Counted from the first letter of the stretch, positions 8,558 through 19,614 are shown. The stretch is DNA of 64,000 bases from Cnuibacter physcomitrellae (GCF_014640535.1 NZ_BMHD01000001.1:186001-250000), one strand, 5' to 3'. The notes: a model not told the origin generated them from the sequence alone. Numbers and translations: made by a program.

Positions 8558-10333
8558 GTGATCGCTGTCAGCCGCTCCACGAGAAGGAGGACGGCCCTCG
8601 CCGTGCTCGCTGTGGTGGCGCTGGTGGGGGTGTTCATCGTGCGCCTGGTGTCGATCCAGATCGTGCAGGCCGACGAGCTCAACGCCCAGGCCTTCGACAA
8701 GCTCTCCGCCCAGACCGAGACCTACGGCCTGCGCGGGGACATCACCGACTCCGACGGCACCGTGCTGGCCACCACCGTCCTCACGTACGACGTGACGGTC
8801 GCTCCCAACCAGGTGGTCGACCTCGAGAAGACCGACGACGCCGGCACCACGACGACGGTGACCCCGCGGCAGATCGCGGAGAGCATCGCCGCGATCACCG
8901 GGCAGTCCGCCGACGAGGTCTACGCCGCGTTCACCTCCGATCCCACGTCGAACTTCGCGTACGTGGTGAAGGGCATCAGCGTCGACCAGTTCCGCGCCAT
9001 CCGCGACCTCGGCGTCGACTGGCTGTACTACTCCTCGGTGCCCAAGCGCACGTACCCCAACGGTGCGGTCGCCGGCAGCGTGGTGGGCTTCGTGGGCAGC
9101 GACGGCACCGGCCAGGCCGGTGTCGAGCAGCTCGATCAGACGTGCCTCGCCGGCACGGACGGAGTGCAGACGTACCTCCGTTCGGGCGACAACGGCGGGG
9201 TCGCCATCCCCGGCAGCACCGAGACCACCGTCCAGGCGCAGGACGGCGGCACGGTGGTGCTGACCCTCGACAGCGACCTGCAGTACTTCGCGCAGCAGAC
9301 CCTCGCCGCGCGGGTGCAGGAGGTCCAGGGCGCCTGGGGCACCGTCGTGGTCCAGGAGGTGAAGACGGGCAAGCTCCTGGCCGTCGCCGACTACCCGAGC
9401 GTCGATCCGAACAACGTCGACGGCACGGATCCGGCCAACCGGGGCTCGATCGCGTTCCAGGCGCCGTTCGAGCCCGGCTCGACCTTCAAGGCGCTCACGG
9501 CCGCCTCGCTGGTCGATTCCGGCACGGCGAACGTCGGCACCCAGGTCGAGGCGCCGTACGTCTACACCGACGCCAACGGCGCCTCGACGAAGGACAGCGA
9601 GTTCCACACCGACCCGCTCCGCCTCACCCTGGCCGGGGTCATCCAGGAGTCGTCGAACACGGGGACCGCGATGCTCGGCGAGCAGATGAGCCCCGAGCAG
9701 CGCTACGACTACATGATGAAGTTCCACCTCGGCGAGGCCAGCGAGGTGGGCTTCCCCGCCGAGTCGGGCGGCATCATCCACCCCTGGGACGAGTGGGACG
9801 ACCAGACGAACATGACCACCACGTTCGGTCAGGGCCTGTCGACGACCGCGGTCCAGGTCGCCAGCATGTACCAGGCTCTGGGCAACGGCGGGGTGCGCCT
9901 GCCCGTCCAGCTCGTGGAGGGCTGCAAGCAGGCGGACGGCTCGATGACCGACGTCCCCTCGGGCTCGGGCGAGCAGGTCGTCTCGGCGCAGGCGGCCACC
10001 GACACCGTCAACATGCTCGAGACGGTGGTCACCGGCGGATACGCGTCGAAGGACCTCCAGATCCCCGGCTACCGCGTCGCCGCGAAGACGGGAACCGCCC
10101 AGATGAGCGACGGCAACGGCGCCTACGGGTCGAGCTATATCACGTCTCTGGCCGGTCTGGCTCCCGCCGACGACCCCCAGTACGTCGTTTCGGTGACCAT
10201 CGCCAAGCCTGTTACCGTGGAGTCTGCTCTGGCAGCCGCGCCGGTCTTCCAGAAGATCATGTCGCAGGTCCTGAAGGAGCACCGGGTCCAGCCGTCCACC
10301 GTGCCGGCGCCCGACCTCCCCACCACCTACTGA
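8558..10333 (+). CDS. ftsI: Septal peptidoglycan transpeptidase (class B PBP, FtsI/PBP3)
   Basis: Cross-links septal peptidoglycan in complex with FtsW. The protein has 591 residues with one N-terminal membrane anchor (about 11-30), a dimerisation/pedestal domain and the transpeptidase domain. Active-site motifs are STFK with nucleophile Ser308, SSN at 365-367 and KTG at 510-512. No PASTA domain is present. GTG at 8558 is preceded by a perfect AGGAGG at 8546-8551, which decides the start against an upstream GTG at 8486 inside ftsL. Confidence 0.95.
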   Translation: MIAVSRSTRRRTALAVLAVVALVGVFIVRLVSIQIVQADELNAQAFDKLSAQTETYGLRGDITDSDGTVLATTVLTYDVTVAPNQVVDLEKTDDAGTTTTVTPRQIAESIAAITGQSADEVYAAFTSDPTSNFAYVVKGISVDQFRAIRDLGVDWLYYSSVPKRTYPNGAVAGSVVGFVGSDGTGQAGVEQLDQTCLAGTDGVQTYLRSGDNGGVAIPGSTETTVQAQDGGTVVLTLDSDLQYFAQQTLAARVQEVQGAWGTVVVQEVKTGKLLAVADYPSVDPNNVDGTDPANRGSIAFQAPFEPGSTFKALTAASLVDSGTANVGTQVEAPYVYTDANGASTKDSEFHTDPLRLTLAGVIQESSNTGTAMLGEQMSPEQRYDYMMKFHLGEASEVGFPAESGGIIHPWDEWDDQTNMTTTFGQGLSTTAVQVASMYQALGNGGVRLPVQLVEGCKQADGSMTDVPSGSGEQVVSAQAATDTVNMLETVVTGGYASKDLQIPGYRVAAKTGTAQMSDGNGAYGSSYITSLAGLAPADDPQYVVSVTIAKPVTVESALAAAPVFQKIMSQVLKEHRVQPSTVPAPDLPTTY

Positions 10334-10353
10334 CCGAGCGACTCGAGGAGACC

Positions 10354-11898
10354 ATGACCGATCGGATCCCTTCGGCGCTCCGGCCCGAGCATCCGATCCC
10401 ACGGTCGCTCTCGCAGCTGGTCGAGGAGGCGGGCTTCGACGCCTCCGGTCTCACCGGCGACGTCGAGGTGACGGGGGTCTCGCTGTCGTCGAAGGACGTC
10501 GCTCCCGGCGACCTCTACGCCGCGCTGCCGGGTGTGCGCCATCACGGTGCGAGCTTCGCCGCCGACGCGGCCGCCTCCGGCGCCGTCGCCGTGCTCACCG
10601 ACCCGGCGGGCGCCGTCCTGGCCGCCGAGTCCGGGCTTCCGCTCCTCGTCACCCCCGAGCCCCGGGCCGCGCTCGGCGAGGTGGCCGCGTGGGTGTACCG
10701 CACCCGCATCGACCCTCCGACGATCTTCGGGGTGACCGGCACCAACGGAAAGACCAGCGTCGCGTACCTCGTCGAGGCCGTGCTGCGTCAGCTCGGCGTC
10801 GTGGCGGGCCTGTCCACGACCGCGGAGCGGCGGATCGGCGACGACACGATCGCCAGCAAGCTCACCACGCCCGAGGCCACCGAGATCCACGCGATGCTGG
10901 CGCGGATGCGCGAGGCCGACGTCCGCGCGGTGGTGCTCGAGGTGTCGGCGCAGGCCGTCACCCAGCACCGTGTCGACGGCATCGTCTTCGACGTCGTGGG
11001 CTTCACGAACCTCACCCACGACCACCTCGACGACTACTCCTCGATGGAAAAGTACTTCGAGGCCAAGCGCGCGCTCTTCGACCCCGATCGCGCGCGGCGC
11101 GGCGTGGCGATCGTCGACGGCGAGTACGGCCGTCGTCTCGCGGACGAGTCCCGCATCCCGATGGCCACGATCGGCACCCGCGACGACGTCGAGGCCGAGT
11201 GGTCGCTCACGGTCGACGACGAGGCGGAGGACGCGACGTCGTTCACGCTCGTCGCCCCCGACCGCCGGACGCTCTCCACGAGCGTGCCCCTGCTGGGCGC
11301 GTTCATGGCCTCGAACGCCGCACTGGCCCTGGTCATGCTCGTCGAGGCCGGCTTCGACCTCGACGCGATCGCCCACGTGCTGGAGCGCGACGGCGGCATC
11401 GACGTCTACATCCCCGGACGAGCCGAGAAGGTCTCGGGCGACCGCGGTCCGACGGTCTACGTCGACTACGGCCACACACCCGACGGCTTCACCGTGATGC
11501 TCGAGTCGATGCGCCGTGTCGCCACGGGACGCGTCATCATGGTGTTCGGCGCCGACGGCGACCGCGACACCACGAAGCGCGAGGAGATGGGCGCGATCGC
11601 GGCCAGGCTCGCGGACGTCGTGGTCATCACCGACTTCAACCCCCGCTACGAGGATCCGGCGACCATCCGGCGGGCCCTGATCGCCGGCGCGACCGCGGCG
11701 GTGCCCGACCGCGAGATCCACGAGATCGCCGATCCGAAGGCCGCGCTGCGCGCCGCTCTCGATCTCGCCGCCGAGAACGACATCGTGCTCTACGCCGGTC
11801 CCGGGCACGAGGACTACCACGAGGTCGCGGGGGAGCGGATCCCGTACTCCGCCCGCGACGACGCACGCCGCGCGCTGCAGGAACGAGGCTGGCTCTGA
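10354..11898 (+). CDS. murE: UDP-N-acetylmuramyl-dipeptide ligase MurE with altered recognition motif
   Basis: Adds the third residue of the stem peptide to UDP-MurNAc-dipeptide with ATP. The protein has 514 residues. The P-loop GTNGKT is at 129-134. The GGDRD-like block is present as GADGDRD, and the C-terminal PGHEDYHEV corresponds to the usual GKGHEDY. Two substrate-site motifs differ from DAP-adding MurE: DNPR is FNPR (428-431, within TDFNPRYEDP), and the usual VSSHxL block is VSAQAV (197-202). Microbacteriaceae have B-type peptidoglycan, often with diaminobutyrate, ornithine, lysine or homoserine at position 3, so the added residue is probably not meso-DAP. That is inference. ATG at 10354 follows a GAGGAG ribosome site. 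Confidence 0.9.
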   Translation: MTDRIPSALRPEHPIPRSLSQLVEEAGFDASGLTGDVEVTGVSLSSKDVAPGDLYAALPGVRHHGASFAADAAASGAVAVLTDPAGAVLAAESGLPLLVTPEPRAALGEVAAWVYRTRIDPPTIFGVTGTNGKTSVAYLVEAVLRQLGVVAGLSTTAERRIGDDTIASKLTTPEATEIHAMLARMREADVRAVVLEVSAQAVTQHRVDGIVFDVVGFTNLTHDHLDDYSSMEKYFEAKRALFDPDRARRGVAIVDGEYGRRLADESRIPMATIGTRDDVEAEWSLTVDDEAEDATSFTLVAPDRRTLSTSVPLLGAFMASNAALALVMLVEAGFDLDAIAHVLERDGGIDVYIPGRAEKVSGDRGPTVYVDYGHTPDGFTVMLESMRRVATGRVIMVFGADGDRDTTKREEMGAIAARLADVVVITDFNPRYEDPATIRRALIAGATAAVPDREIHEIADPKAALRAALDLAAENDIVLYAGPGHEDYHEVAGERIPYSARDDARRALQERGWL

Positions 11899-11899
11899 C

Positions 11900-13324
11900 A
11901 TGCTCGATCTGACCCTCACCGACATCACCGACATCCTCGGCGGACGTCTGGTGCTCACCGACTCCGCGGTCGCCGCGGGATGGGCTCCCGAGTCCGTGGT
12001 CTCCGGCACCGTCGACACCGACTCGCGCCTGATCGGCGAGGGCGACGTGTTCGTCGCCAAGCGCGGCGAGTCCGACGACGGCCACCGCTTCGTGCCGAAC
12101 GCCGTCGAGGCCGGTGCGGCGCTCGTGATCGTCGAGCGCGAGTCCGACGTCGCCGTGCCGCAGATCGTCGTGCCGGACAGCGTCGACGCGCTCGGCGCGT
12201 TCGCGACGGAGGTCGTGCGCAGGGTCCGTGCCCTCGGCCGGCTGAAGATCGTCGGCGTCACGGGATCCAACGGCAAGACCACCACGAAGAACCTGCTGCG
12301 GTCGATCCTGGAGCGCGTGGGCGAGACGGTCGCTCCGCGCGACTCGTTCAACAACGAGGTCGGCGCCCCGCTGACGATGCTCAAGCTCACCGAGAGCACC
12401 CGATTCCTGGTCGCCGAGATGGGTGCGAGCGGGAAGGGCGAGATCACCCGGCTGGTCCGCATGGCGAAGCCCGACGTGGGGGTCGTGCTCATGGTCGGGC
12501 TGGCTCACGCGGGCGAGTTCGGCGGCATCGAGACCACGCTGATCACGAAGACCGAGATGGTGAAGGATCTCGAGCCCACCGACGTCGCCGTGCTCAACGT
12601 CGACGACCACCGCGTCGCGAGCATGGCCGACAAGACCGCTGCTCGAGTGGTCTGGTTCGGGCTCGGCGAGCGCGCGGAGGTGCGCGCGACCGACATCGAC
12701 GCGAGCGCGATCGGCACCTCGTTCACGCTGCACCTGCCCGACGGATCGTCGTCGCCGGTGCGGTTCGGCGTGCTCGGCGAGCATCACGTCATGAACGCCC
12801 TGGCCGCGGCGGCCTCCGCCCACGAGCTCGGCGTGCCCCTGGACGTGATCGTCGCCGGCCTGGAGTCGGTCACGCGCGCCGAGCGGTGGCGCATGGAGGT
12901 CATGGGCGGCGGTGACGGGGTGGTGGTCATCAACGACGCCTACAACGCCAGCCCCGACTCGATGGCCTCGGCGCTGAAGACCCTCGCGCAGATCGCCCGA
13001 CCCGATCAGCGCACGGTCGCCGTCCTCGGCGAGATGAGCGAGCTCGGCCCCTACGCCGTGGAGGAGCACGACCGCATCGGCCGCCTCGTGGTGCGCCTCA
13101 ACATCGCCAGGCTCTACGTCGTGGGCGAGGGAGCCCGCGCCCTGCACCTCGCGGCCAATCACGAGGGCTCCTGGGACGGCGAGGCCGTCTTCGCGGCCAC
13201 CGCCGACGAGGCGTTCGACCTGATCCAGGCGGATGCGCGCGAGGGCGACGTGATCCTGGTCAAGTCGTCCAACTCGGCCGGGCTGCGCTTCCTGGGCGAT
13301 CGTCTCGCGGAGGCGCACTCGTGA
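11900..13324 (+). CDS. murF: UDP-N-acetylmuramoyl-tripeptide--D-alanyl-D-alanine ligase
   Basis: Adds the D-Ala-D-Ala dipeptide to UDP-MurNAc-tripeptide in the last cytoplasmic step of precursor synthesis. The protein has 474 residues, normal for the family. The ATP-binding [15 protein letters not shown] and the [12 protein letters not shown] and [10 protein letters not shown] blocks are visible. It starts one base after the murE stop and ends in a GTGA overlap with mraY, so translation is coupled on both sides. Confidence 0.96.
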   Translation: MLDLTLTDITDILGGRLVLTDSAVAAGWAPESVVSGTVDTDSRLIGEGDVFVAKRGESDDGHRFVPNAVEAGAALVIVERESDVAVPQIVVPDSVDALGAFATEVVRRVRALGRLKIVGVTGSNGKTTTKNLLRSILERVGETVAPRDSFNNEVGAPLTMLKLTESTRFLVAEMGASGKGEITRLVRMAKPDVGVVLMVGLAHAGEFGGIETTLITKTEMVKDLEPTDVAVLNVDDHRVASMADKTAARVVWFGLGERAEVRATDIDASAIGTSFTLHLPDGSSSPVRFGVLGEHHVMNALAAAASAHELGVPLDVIVAGLESVTRAERWRMEVMGGGDGVVVINDAYNASPDSMASALKTLAQIARPDQRTVAVLGEMSELGPYAVEEHDRIGRLVVRLNIARLYVVGEGARALHLAANHEGSWDGEAVFAATADEAFDLIQADAREGDVILVKSSNSAGLRFLGDRLAEAHS

Positions 13325-14415
13325 TCACCCTGCTGCTCGCCGGCTCGCTGTCGTTGGCGTTCTCCCTGTTCATGACCCCGGTGTTCATCCGCCTCTTCAA
13401 GCGGTTCGCCTGGGGGCAGTTCATCAACGTCGACACCCCCGAGTCGCACTACGTCAAGCGCGGGACGCCCACCATGGGCGGCATCGTCCTCATCATCGCC
13501 ACGCTGTTCGGCTACTTCGTGTCGGCCATGGTCACGCAGGAGCCCCCGACCGTGTCGGGCCTGCTGGTGCTGTTCCTCATGACGGGCCTCGGCGTGGTGG
13601 GCTTCATCGACGACTTCCTGAAGGTCCGGAAGGAGCGCAGCCTCGGCCTCGGCCCAATCGCCAAGATCGTGGGCCAGGTGGTCGTCGGCGTGGCGTTCGC
13701 GCTGCTCGCGATCCAGTTCCCGAACTCCCGGGGCGAGACGCCGGCCTCGACGAGCATCTCCTTCATCCGCGACCTGCCGTTCGACTTCCTGTCGTGGGGC
13801 GTGGTCATCGGTGTGATCGCGTTCGTGATCTGGATCGGCCTCATCGTCATCTCGACCTCGAACGCGGTGAACCTCACCGACGGCCTCGACGGCCTCGCAC
13901 CCGGCTCGAGCATCCTCGCCATCGGGTCGTTCATCATCATCGGCTTCTGGCAGTTCAACCAGTCCTGCTCGAACGTCAACATCGACCCCGACGTGCTCTA
14001 CAAGTGCTACGACGTACGCGACCCGCTCGACCTCGCGGTCGTCGCGGCCACCGTCGTCGGAGCCCTCATCGGCTTCCTCTGGTGGAACACCAACCCCGCC
14101 CAGATCTTCCTGGGCGACACCGGGTCGCTCGCCCTCGGCGGCGCGCTGGCCGCACTGGCGATCCTCGCCCAGACCGAGCTGCTCCTGATCTTCATCGGCG
14201 GCATCTTCGTGCTCGTCGCCGGTCAGGTCGCGGTGCAGCTGACGTACTTCAAGCTCACGAAGGGCAAGCGCATCTGGCGGGCGAGCCCGCTCCATCACCA
14301 CTTCGAGATGAAGGGGTGGGCCGAGGTCACCATCGTGGTCCGGTTCTGGATCATCGCCGGCCTCTTCGTCGCCGCCGCGGTGGGGTCGTTCTACCTCGAG
14401 TGGCTGTCGAGCTGA
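13321..14415 (+). CDS. mraY: Phospho-N-acetylmuramoyl-pentapeptide transferase MraY
   Basis: Transfers phospho-MurNAc-pentapeptide from UDP to undecaprenyl phosphate, forming lipid I at the membrane. The 364-residue polytopic protein has about ten membrane segments. Family motifs seen are TPTMGGI near residue 50, the [10 protein letters not shown] loop with catalytic Asp residues, [10 protein letters not shown], and the HHHFE motif near the C-terminus ([12 protein letters not shown]). GTG at 13321 overlaps the murF stop; the stop overlaps the murD start by one base. Confidence 0.97.
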   Translation: MITLLLAGSLSLAFSLFMTPVFIRLFKRFAWGQFINVDTPESHYVKRGTPTMGGIVLIIATLFGYFVSAMVTQEPPTVSGLLVLFLMTGLGVVGFIDDFLKVRKERSLGLGPIAKIVGQVVVGVAFALLAIQFPNSRGETPASTSISFIRDLPFDFLSWGVVIGVIAFVIWIGLIVISTSNAVNLTDGLDGLAPGSSILAIGSFIIIGFWQFNQSCSNVNIDPDVLYKCYDVRDPLDLAVVAATVVGALIGFLWWNTNPAQIFLGDTGSLALGGALAALAILAQTELLLIFIGGIFVLVAGQVAVQLTYFKLTKGKRIWRASPLHHHFEMKGWAEVTIVVRFWIIAGLFVAAAVGSFYLEWLSS

Positions 14416-15923
14416 TGGCGGCGTCCCTCGACGAGCTCACCAGCTGGCACGCCGACTGGAGCGGACTCAAGGTCGCCGTGCTCGGTCTCGGCGTCACCGG
14501 GTTCTCCGTGGCCGACACGCTCACGGAGCTGCGCGCCGACGTCCTCGTGGTCGCCGAGCGCGCGAAGCAGGAGTACGTCGACCTCATCCCCGTCATCGGC
14601 GCCCGCCTCGAGCTGGCCCCGGCGGGGGAGGTGCCGGACGCGCTGCGTGCCTTCGAGCCGGATCTCGTGGTCGCCTCGCCCGGCTACCACCCCGACGACC
14701 CGCTGCTGGTCTGGGCGGACGAGCGGGCGATCCCCGTCTGGGGCGACGTCGAGCTGGCCTGGCGGCTCCGCGACAAGGTCGGCCGGCCCGCCGACTGGAT
14801 CGCGGTCACCGGGACCAACGGCAAGACGACGACGGTGCAGCTCACCGCGGCGATGCTGCTGGCCGGCGGCAAGCGCGTCGCGCCGTGCGGCAACATCGGC
14901 ATCCCGGTGCTCGACGCCATCCGCGATCCCGAGGGCTTCGACGTGCTCGTCGTGGAGCTGTCGAGCTACCAGCTGCACTCGCTCCACTCGATGTCGCCCT
15001 ACGCCGCGGTGTGCCTCAACATCGCCGAGGACCACCTCGACTGGCACGGCTCGATGGACGCCTACGCCGCGGCCAAGGCGAAGGTCTACGAGCGCACCCA
15101 GGTGGCGTGCGTCTACAACAAGGCCGATGAGCGCACCCTCCGCATGGTCGAGGAGGCCGACGTGGTGGAGGGGGCACGGGCCGTCGGGTTCGACCTCGGC
15201 GTCCCGGGCCCGAGCGACTTCGGCGTCGTCGACGGGATCCTCTGCGACCGGGCGTTCTTCGCCGAGCGCCGCGACTCCGCGCTCGAGATCGTCACGGTCG
15301 ACGAGCTGCGCGCCCGCGGACTCGGTGCACCGCACACCGTCGCCGACGTGCTGGCGGCGTCCGCGCTGGCCCGCAGCTACGGCGTGCCGATCGACGCCAT
15401 CCGTCAGGCGCTGGCCGCCTTCACGCTCGACCGTCACCGGATCGAGCACGTCGTGACGGCGGGAGGCGTGACCTGGGTCGACGACTCCAAGGCGACGAAC
15501 CCGCACGCGGCCGGCGCCTCGCTCACCGCCTACCCCTCGATCGTCTGGATCGTGGGGGGCCTGCTCAAGGGTGTCGACATCGATCCTCTGATCGCCGCGT
15601 CGGCCGCCAGGGTGCGCGCCGCCGTGGTCATCGGGGTGGAGCGCCAGGAGGTGCTCTCCGCATTCGCACGACACGCGCCCGGCCTTCCCGTGTTCGAGGT
15701 CGCTCACGATGAGACTGAGGATGTGATGGCCGAGGCCGTCGCCCTGGCAGCCGCAGCCGCGGCCCCGGGCGACGTGGTGCTCCTCGCACCGGCAGCGGCG
15801 TCCATGGACCAGTTCGCCGACTACGCCGATCGCGGCGACCGCTTCGCCGCCGCGGTGAGGGCGCACACCGAGAACCACCCGGGAGGCCTGCAGGATGACG
15901 TCGGAGAGCCTCCCCTCGAATAG
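14415..15923 (+). CDS. murD: UDP-N-acetylmuramoylalanine (or glycine)--D-glutamate ligase
   Basis: Adds D-glutamate to the UDP-MurNAc amino acid. The protein has 502 residues. The N-terminal Rossmann-like block VAVLGLGVTGFSVADTL, the P-loop GTNGKTTTVQLTAAML, the DHLDWHGS block and DDSKATNPHAA are all present. ATG at 14415 shares one base with the mraY stop. The gene overlaps ftsW by 29 bases. In B-type peptidoglycan the acceptor would carry glycine rather than alanine at position 1; this is taken from the likely family, not from the sequence. Confidence 0.96.
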   Translation: MAASLDELTSWHADWSGLKVAVLGLGVTGFSVADTLTELRADVLVVAERAKQEYVDLIPVIGARLELAPAGEVPDALRAFEPDLVVASPGYHPDDPLLVWADERAIPVWGDVELAWRLRDKVGRPADWIAVTGTNGKTTTVQLTAAMLLAGGKRVAPCGNIGIPVLDAIRDPEGFDVLVVELSSYQLHSLHSMSPYAAVCLNIAEDHLDWHGSMDAYAAAKAKVYERTQVACVYNKADERTLRMVEEADVVEGARAVGFDLGVPGPSDFGVVDGILCDRAFFAERRDSALEIVTVDELRARGLGAPHTVADVLAASALARSYGVPIDAIRQALAAFTLDRHRIEHVVTAGGVTWVDDSKATNPHAAGASLTAYPSIVWIVGGLLKGVDIDPLIAASAARVRAAVVIGVERQEVLSAFARHAPGLPVFEVAHDETEDVMAEAVALAAAAAAPGDVVLLAPAAASMDQFADYADRGDRFAAAVRAHTENHPGGLQDDVGEPPLE

Positions 15924-17094
15924 CGCGGGCGGCGGTCGCGCTCGAACGGCGCGCATCCGTCTGGGCGAGGTCGTCACGGCGGAGTCCGGCAACTACTTCC
16001 TGCTCCTCGGCACGACGCTGTTCCTCGTCCTGCTGGGCCTGGTCATGGTGCTCTCGTCCAGCTCCATCGACTCGTACACGGCGCGCCAGGGCTTCTTCGG
16101 CGTGTTCTGGAAGCAGGGGCTGTTCGCGCTCATCGGCATCCCGCTCATGCTCGTGGTGTCGCGCATCCCCACGCGGTTCTGGAAGCGCTGGGCATGGGTG
16201 GGCCTCGCGGTCGCGCTGGCGGTGCAGATGCTCGTGTTCACCCCGCTCGGAGACGAGGTGGGCGGCAACCTCAACTGGGTCGCCATCGGCGGGTACACCT
16301 TCCAGCCGTCGGAGCTCGTGAAGCTCGCGCTCGTCATCTGGCTGGGCACGATCATGGCGAAGAAGGAGGCCCTGCTCTCGCGCTGGGGTCACCTGGTCAT
16401 CCCGGTGTTCCCCGTGACGGCCCTCGCGCTCGGCCTGGTGCTCATCGGTGGCGACCTCGGCACCGTCATGATCATGGCCGGGCTCGTCCTGGGCGGCCTC
16501 TTCTTCGCGGGCGTCAAGCTGCGGATGCTCGCCGTGCCGATCCTGGTCGGAGCCACCATCGCGGTCGTCGTGGCGTTCTCCAGCCAGAGCCGCTCCGACC
16601 GCATCTTCTCCTTCCTCAGCGGGACGAACGCCGACTACCAGGGCGTCGACTGGCAGACCCAGCACGGCGAGTGGGCGCTGGCGGGCGGCAACCTCTTTGG
16701 CGTCGGGCTCGGGAACTCGAAGGCGAAGTGGTCGTGGCTCCCGGCGGCCGACAACGACTACATCTTCGCCATCATCGGCGAGGAGCTGGGGCTGGTCGGC
16801 GCTGTCGTCGTGCTCCTCCTCTTCGTCGCTCTCGCCATCGCGTTCGTGCGGATCATCCGCTCGACCCACGACATGTTCGCCCGCGTCGTCACCGGCGCGG
16901 TCATGGTGTGGCTGATCGGGCAGGCATTCGTCAACATCGCGGTCGTGCTCGGCCTCCTCCCGGTCCTCGGCGTCCCGTTGCCCCTCATCTCCTCGGGAGG
17001 ATCCGCGCTTCTGACGACCCTCGCGGCCATCGGGATCGTGCTCTCGATCGCGCGAGAGGTCGGCCGCGACACGCGGGTGGGGCTCGAGGCATGA
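15895..17094 (+). CDS. ftsW: Septal peptidoglycan glycosyltransferase FtsW (SEDS family)
   Basis: Polymerises lipid II at the septum together with FtsI. The 399-residue polytopic protein has about ten membrane segments after a hydrophilic N-terminus. SEDS signatures include GGNLNWVAIGGYTFQPSELVK and the C-terminal LPLISSGGSALLTTLAAIGI. The start at 15895 lies inside murD; the stop forms an ATGA overlap with murG. Confidence 0.96.
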   Translation: MTSESLPSNSAGGGRARTARIRLGEVVTAESGNYFLLLGTTLFLVLLGLVMVLSSSSIDSYTARQGFFGVFWKQGLFALIGIPLMLVVSRIPTRFWKRWAWVGLAVALAVQMLVFTPLGDEVGGNLNWVAIGGYTFQPSELVKLALVIWLGTIMAKKEALLSRWGHLVIPVFPVTALALGLVLIGGDLGTVMIMAGLVLGGLFFAGVKLRMLAVPILVGATIAVVVAFSSQSRSDRIFSFLSGTNADYQGVDWQTQHGEWALAGGNLFGVGLGNSKAKWSWLPAADNDYIFAIIGEELGLVGAVVVLLLFVALAIAFVRIIRSTHDMFARVVTGAVMVWLIGQAFVNIAVVLGLLPVLGVPLPLISSGGSALLTTLAAIGIVLSIAREVGRDTRVGLEA

Positions 17095-18179
17095 CGACGT
17101 ACCTGCTCGCCGGCGGAGGCACGGCGGGCCACGTGAACCCGTTGCTCGCCACCGCCGACGCCCTGCGTGCGGCGGAGCCCGACGCCGAGGTGCTCGTGCT
17201 GGGCACCGCCGAGGGTCTCGAGGCCCGTCTGGTGCCCGAGCGCGGGTACGAGCTGCTCACGATCCCGAAGCTGCCCTTCCCGCGGCGACCGAACCGCGCG
17301 GCCGTCGCGTTCCCCGGCCGGTTCCGCGAGACGCTCCGTCGCGTTCGAGGGCTCATCGAGGACCGGGGCGTCGACCTCGTCGCGGGCTTCGGCGGGTATG
17401 CCTCCGCTCCCGCCTACCTCGGCGCTCGATCCACCCGGCGTCCCCTCGTCATCCACGAGGGGAACGCCCGTCCCGGCCTGGCGAACCGCCTCGGCGCCCG
17501 CTACACGCCGCACGTGACCACGACGTTCTCGAACACGCCGCTTCCGCACGCCACCCTGGTCGGCATGCCCCTGCGTCGCGAGGTCACCGCGCTCAGCGAT
17601 CCCGCCGTCAAGTCCGCGGCCGCGGGCGAGGCGGCGTCGGCCTTCGGACTCGACGCCGGGAGACCGACGCTCCTCGTGACGGGCGGCTCTCTCGGAGCCC
17701 GGCGGATCAACGCGGCCGTCCACGCCAATGCACGTGCTCTGGTCGACGCCGGATGGAACGTCCTGCACATCGCCGGGGCCCGCACCGAGGTGGACGATCC
17801 CGGCATCCCCGGCTACGCCTTCATGACCTACTGCGACCGCATGGACCTCGCCCTCGCCCTCGCGGACTTCGCCGTCTCGCGCGCCGGGGCGTCGACGGTG
17901 TGCGAGCTGGCCGTCGTCGGGCTGCCCGCCGTGCTGGTCCCGTACGCGGTGGGGAACGGGGAGCAGAGGTTCAACGCCCGCGACCTGGTCACAGCGGGCG
18001 GTGCTAGCATCGTCGCCGATTCCGAGTTCACCGCCGACCGGTTCCGGGAGGTGGTCCTCCCGATCCTCGCCGATCGCGACAGGGTCGAGGGCATGGCCGT
18101 CCGGGCCTCCTCCGTCGGCATCCCCGACGGCGACAGACGACTCGCGGAGATCATCCGGTCGGCCGCGCACGACGCGTGA
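17091..18179 (+). CDS. murG: UDP-GlcNAc--lipid I N-acetylglucosaminyltransferase MurG
   Basis: Converts lipid I to lipid II at the inner membrane face. The 362-residue GT-B enzyme has the N-terminal [13 protein letters not shown] loop, the [12 protein letters not shown] block and the C-terminal donor-binding [26 protein letters not shown] at 17091 overlaps the ftsW stop. A 31-base gap precedes murC. Confidence 0.96.
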   Translation: MTTYLLAGGGTAGHVNPLLATADALRAAEPDAEVLVLGTAEGLEARLVPERGYELLTIPKLPFPRRPNRAAVAFPGRFRETLRRVRGLIEDRGVDLVAGFGGYASAPAYLGARSTRRPLVIHEGNARPGLANRLGARYTPHVTTTFSNTPLPHATLVGMPLRREVTALSDPAVKSAAAGEAASAFGLDAGRPTLLVTGGSLGARRINAAVHANARALVDAGWNVLHIAGARTEVDDPGIPGYAFMTYCDRMDLALALADFAVSRAGASTVCELAVVGLPAVLVPYAVGNGEQRFNARDLVTAGGASIVADSEFTADRFREVVLPILADRDRVEGMAVRASSVGIPDGDRRLAEIIRSAAHDA

Positions 18180-18210
18180 ACCGCCACGAAGCCCTGAGGG
18201 AGCGCCACCC

Positions 18211-19614
18211 GTGATCAAGCCCGACCTCGACCTCCCCATCCCCGACGACCTCGGGGCCGTGCACTTCGTGGGGATCGGCGGCTCCGGCATGAACGGCATC
18301 GCCCGCCTGATGAAGGCCGCGGGCATGACGGTCACCGGCTCCGACCGCACCGACTCCGCGTATGCCGAGAAGCTGCGCGCGCTCGGCATCCCGGTCGCCG
18401 TGGGCCACGATGCCGCGAACGTCGGCGACGCCGACACCCTCGTCTTCACCGGGGCGCTCTGGCCCGACAACCCCGAGTACCTCGTCGCGAAGGAACGTGG
18501 GCTCACGATCCTGCACCGGTCCCAGGCCCTCGCCTGGCTGGCGAACCGGAGGCGGCTCGTCGCCGTCGCCGGCGCGCACGGCAAGACCACCTCGACGGGG
18601 ATGGTCGTCACGGGCCTGCTCGGGCTCGACCAGGACCCGGGCTTCGTCAACGGCGGCACCATCTCCGCGCTCGGCACGAGCTCCGCCGCGGGCAGCGGCG
18701 AGCTCTTCGTCGTCGAGGCCGACGAGTCCGACGGCTCGTTCGTGCTCTACGACACGGCCGTGGCGCTCATCACCAACGTCGATCCCGATCACCTCGACCA
18801 CTACGGGTCGGTCGAGGCGGTGGAGGACGCCTTCGTGCGCTTCGCCGACGCGGCCTCCGAGCTCGTCGTGATCTCGAGCGACGACGCCGGCGCGCAGCGG
18901 GTGCGGGCCAGGATGGCGCATCCGCACGTCATCACCTTCGGCGAGGCGGCCGACGCCGACGTCCGGGTGGTCGACGTCGTGACGGACGGTCCCGTCGCGT
19001 TCACGCTCGTGCACCAGGGGGCGACCGCCTCGACGACCCTCGCCGTCCCCGGCCGCCACAACGCGATCAACGCGGCCGGCGCCGTGGCCGTGCTGATCGG
19101 CCTCGGGTTCGGCCTCGCGGAGGCCCTCGACGCCGTCGCCGACTTCGGCGGCACCGGGCGCCGGTTCGAGCTCCACGGCACCGTCGGCGGCGTCAGCGTC
19201 TACGACGACTACGCCCACCACCCCACCGAGGTCGACGCCGCGCTCACGGCGGCCCGGACCGTGGTCGGCGACGGGCGCATCATCGCCGTCCACCAGCCGC
19301 ATCTCTACAGCCGGACCAAGCTCATGGCCGGGGAGTTCGCGGAGACGCTCGAGCGCACGGCCGACTACACGATCGTGCTGGCCGTCTGCGGCGCCCGCGA
19401 GGACCCGGTCCCCGGCGTGACGGGCGAGCTGGTGTCGGAGCGCTTCCAGGATCCGGAGAAGGTCGTGTACGTCGACGACTGGCAGCGGGCGGCGGATGTG
19501 CTGGCCGCCTACGCGAAGCCCGGCGACTTCGCGGTGACCCTGGGGTGCGGCGACGTGAACCTCATCGTCCCCCAGCTGCTCGCCTCGCTGGCGAAGGCCG
19601 CGAGCGGGCAGTGA
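18211..19614 (+). CDS. murC: UDP-N-acetylmuramate--amino acid ligase MurC
   Basis: Adds the first stem-peptide residue (L-Ala in most bacteria, glycine in B-type peptidoglycan) to UDP-MurNAc. The protein has 467 residues. [17 protein letters not shown] is the UDP-binding loop, [12 protein letters not shown] the P-loop, and [10 protein letters not shown] the conserved His block. GTG at 18211 is supported by a GAGGGAG ribosome site at 18196-18202. It ends in a GTGA overlap with ftsQ. The substrate residue cannot be decided from sequence alone. Confidence 0.95.
   Translation: MIKPDLDLPIPDDLGAVHFVGIGGSGMNGIARLMKAAGMTVTGSDRTDSAYAEKLRALGIPVAVGHDAANVGDADTLVFTGALWPDNPEYLVAKERGLTILHRSQALAWLANRRRLVAVAGAHGKTTSTGMVVTGLLGLDQDPGFVNGGTISALGTSSAAGSGELFVVEADESDGSFVLYDTAVALITNVDPDHLDHYGSVEAVEDAFVRFADAASELVVISSDDAGAQRVRARMAHPHVITFGEAADADVRVVDVVTDGPVAFTLVHQGATASTTLAVPGRHNAINAAGAVAVLIGLGFGLAEALDAVADFGGTGRRFELHGTVGGVSVYDDYAHHPTEVDAALTAARTVVGDGRIIAVHQPHLYSRTKLMAGEFAETLERTADYTIVLAVCGAREDPVPGVTGELVSERFQDPEKVVYVDDWQRAADVLAAYAKPGDFAVTLGCGDVNLIVPQLLASLAKAASGQ

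Noticed and set aside
14391-15992. Long minus-strand frame opposite murD
   Set aside because: Antisense shadow of the well-conserved murD; no ribosome site or family motif.
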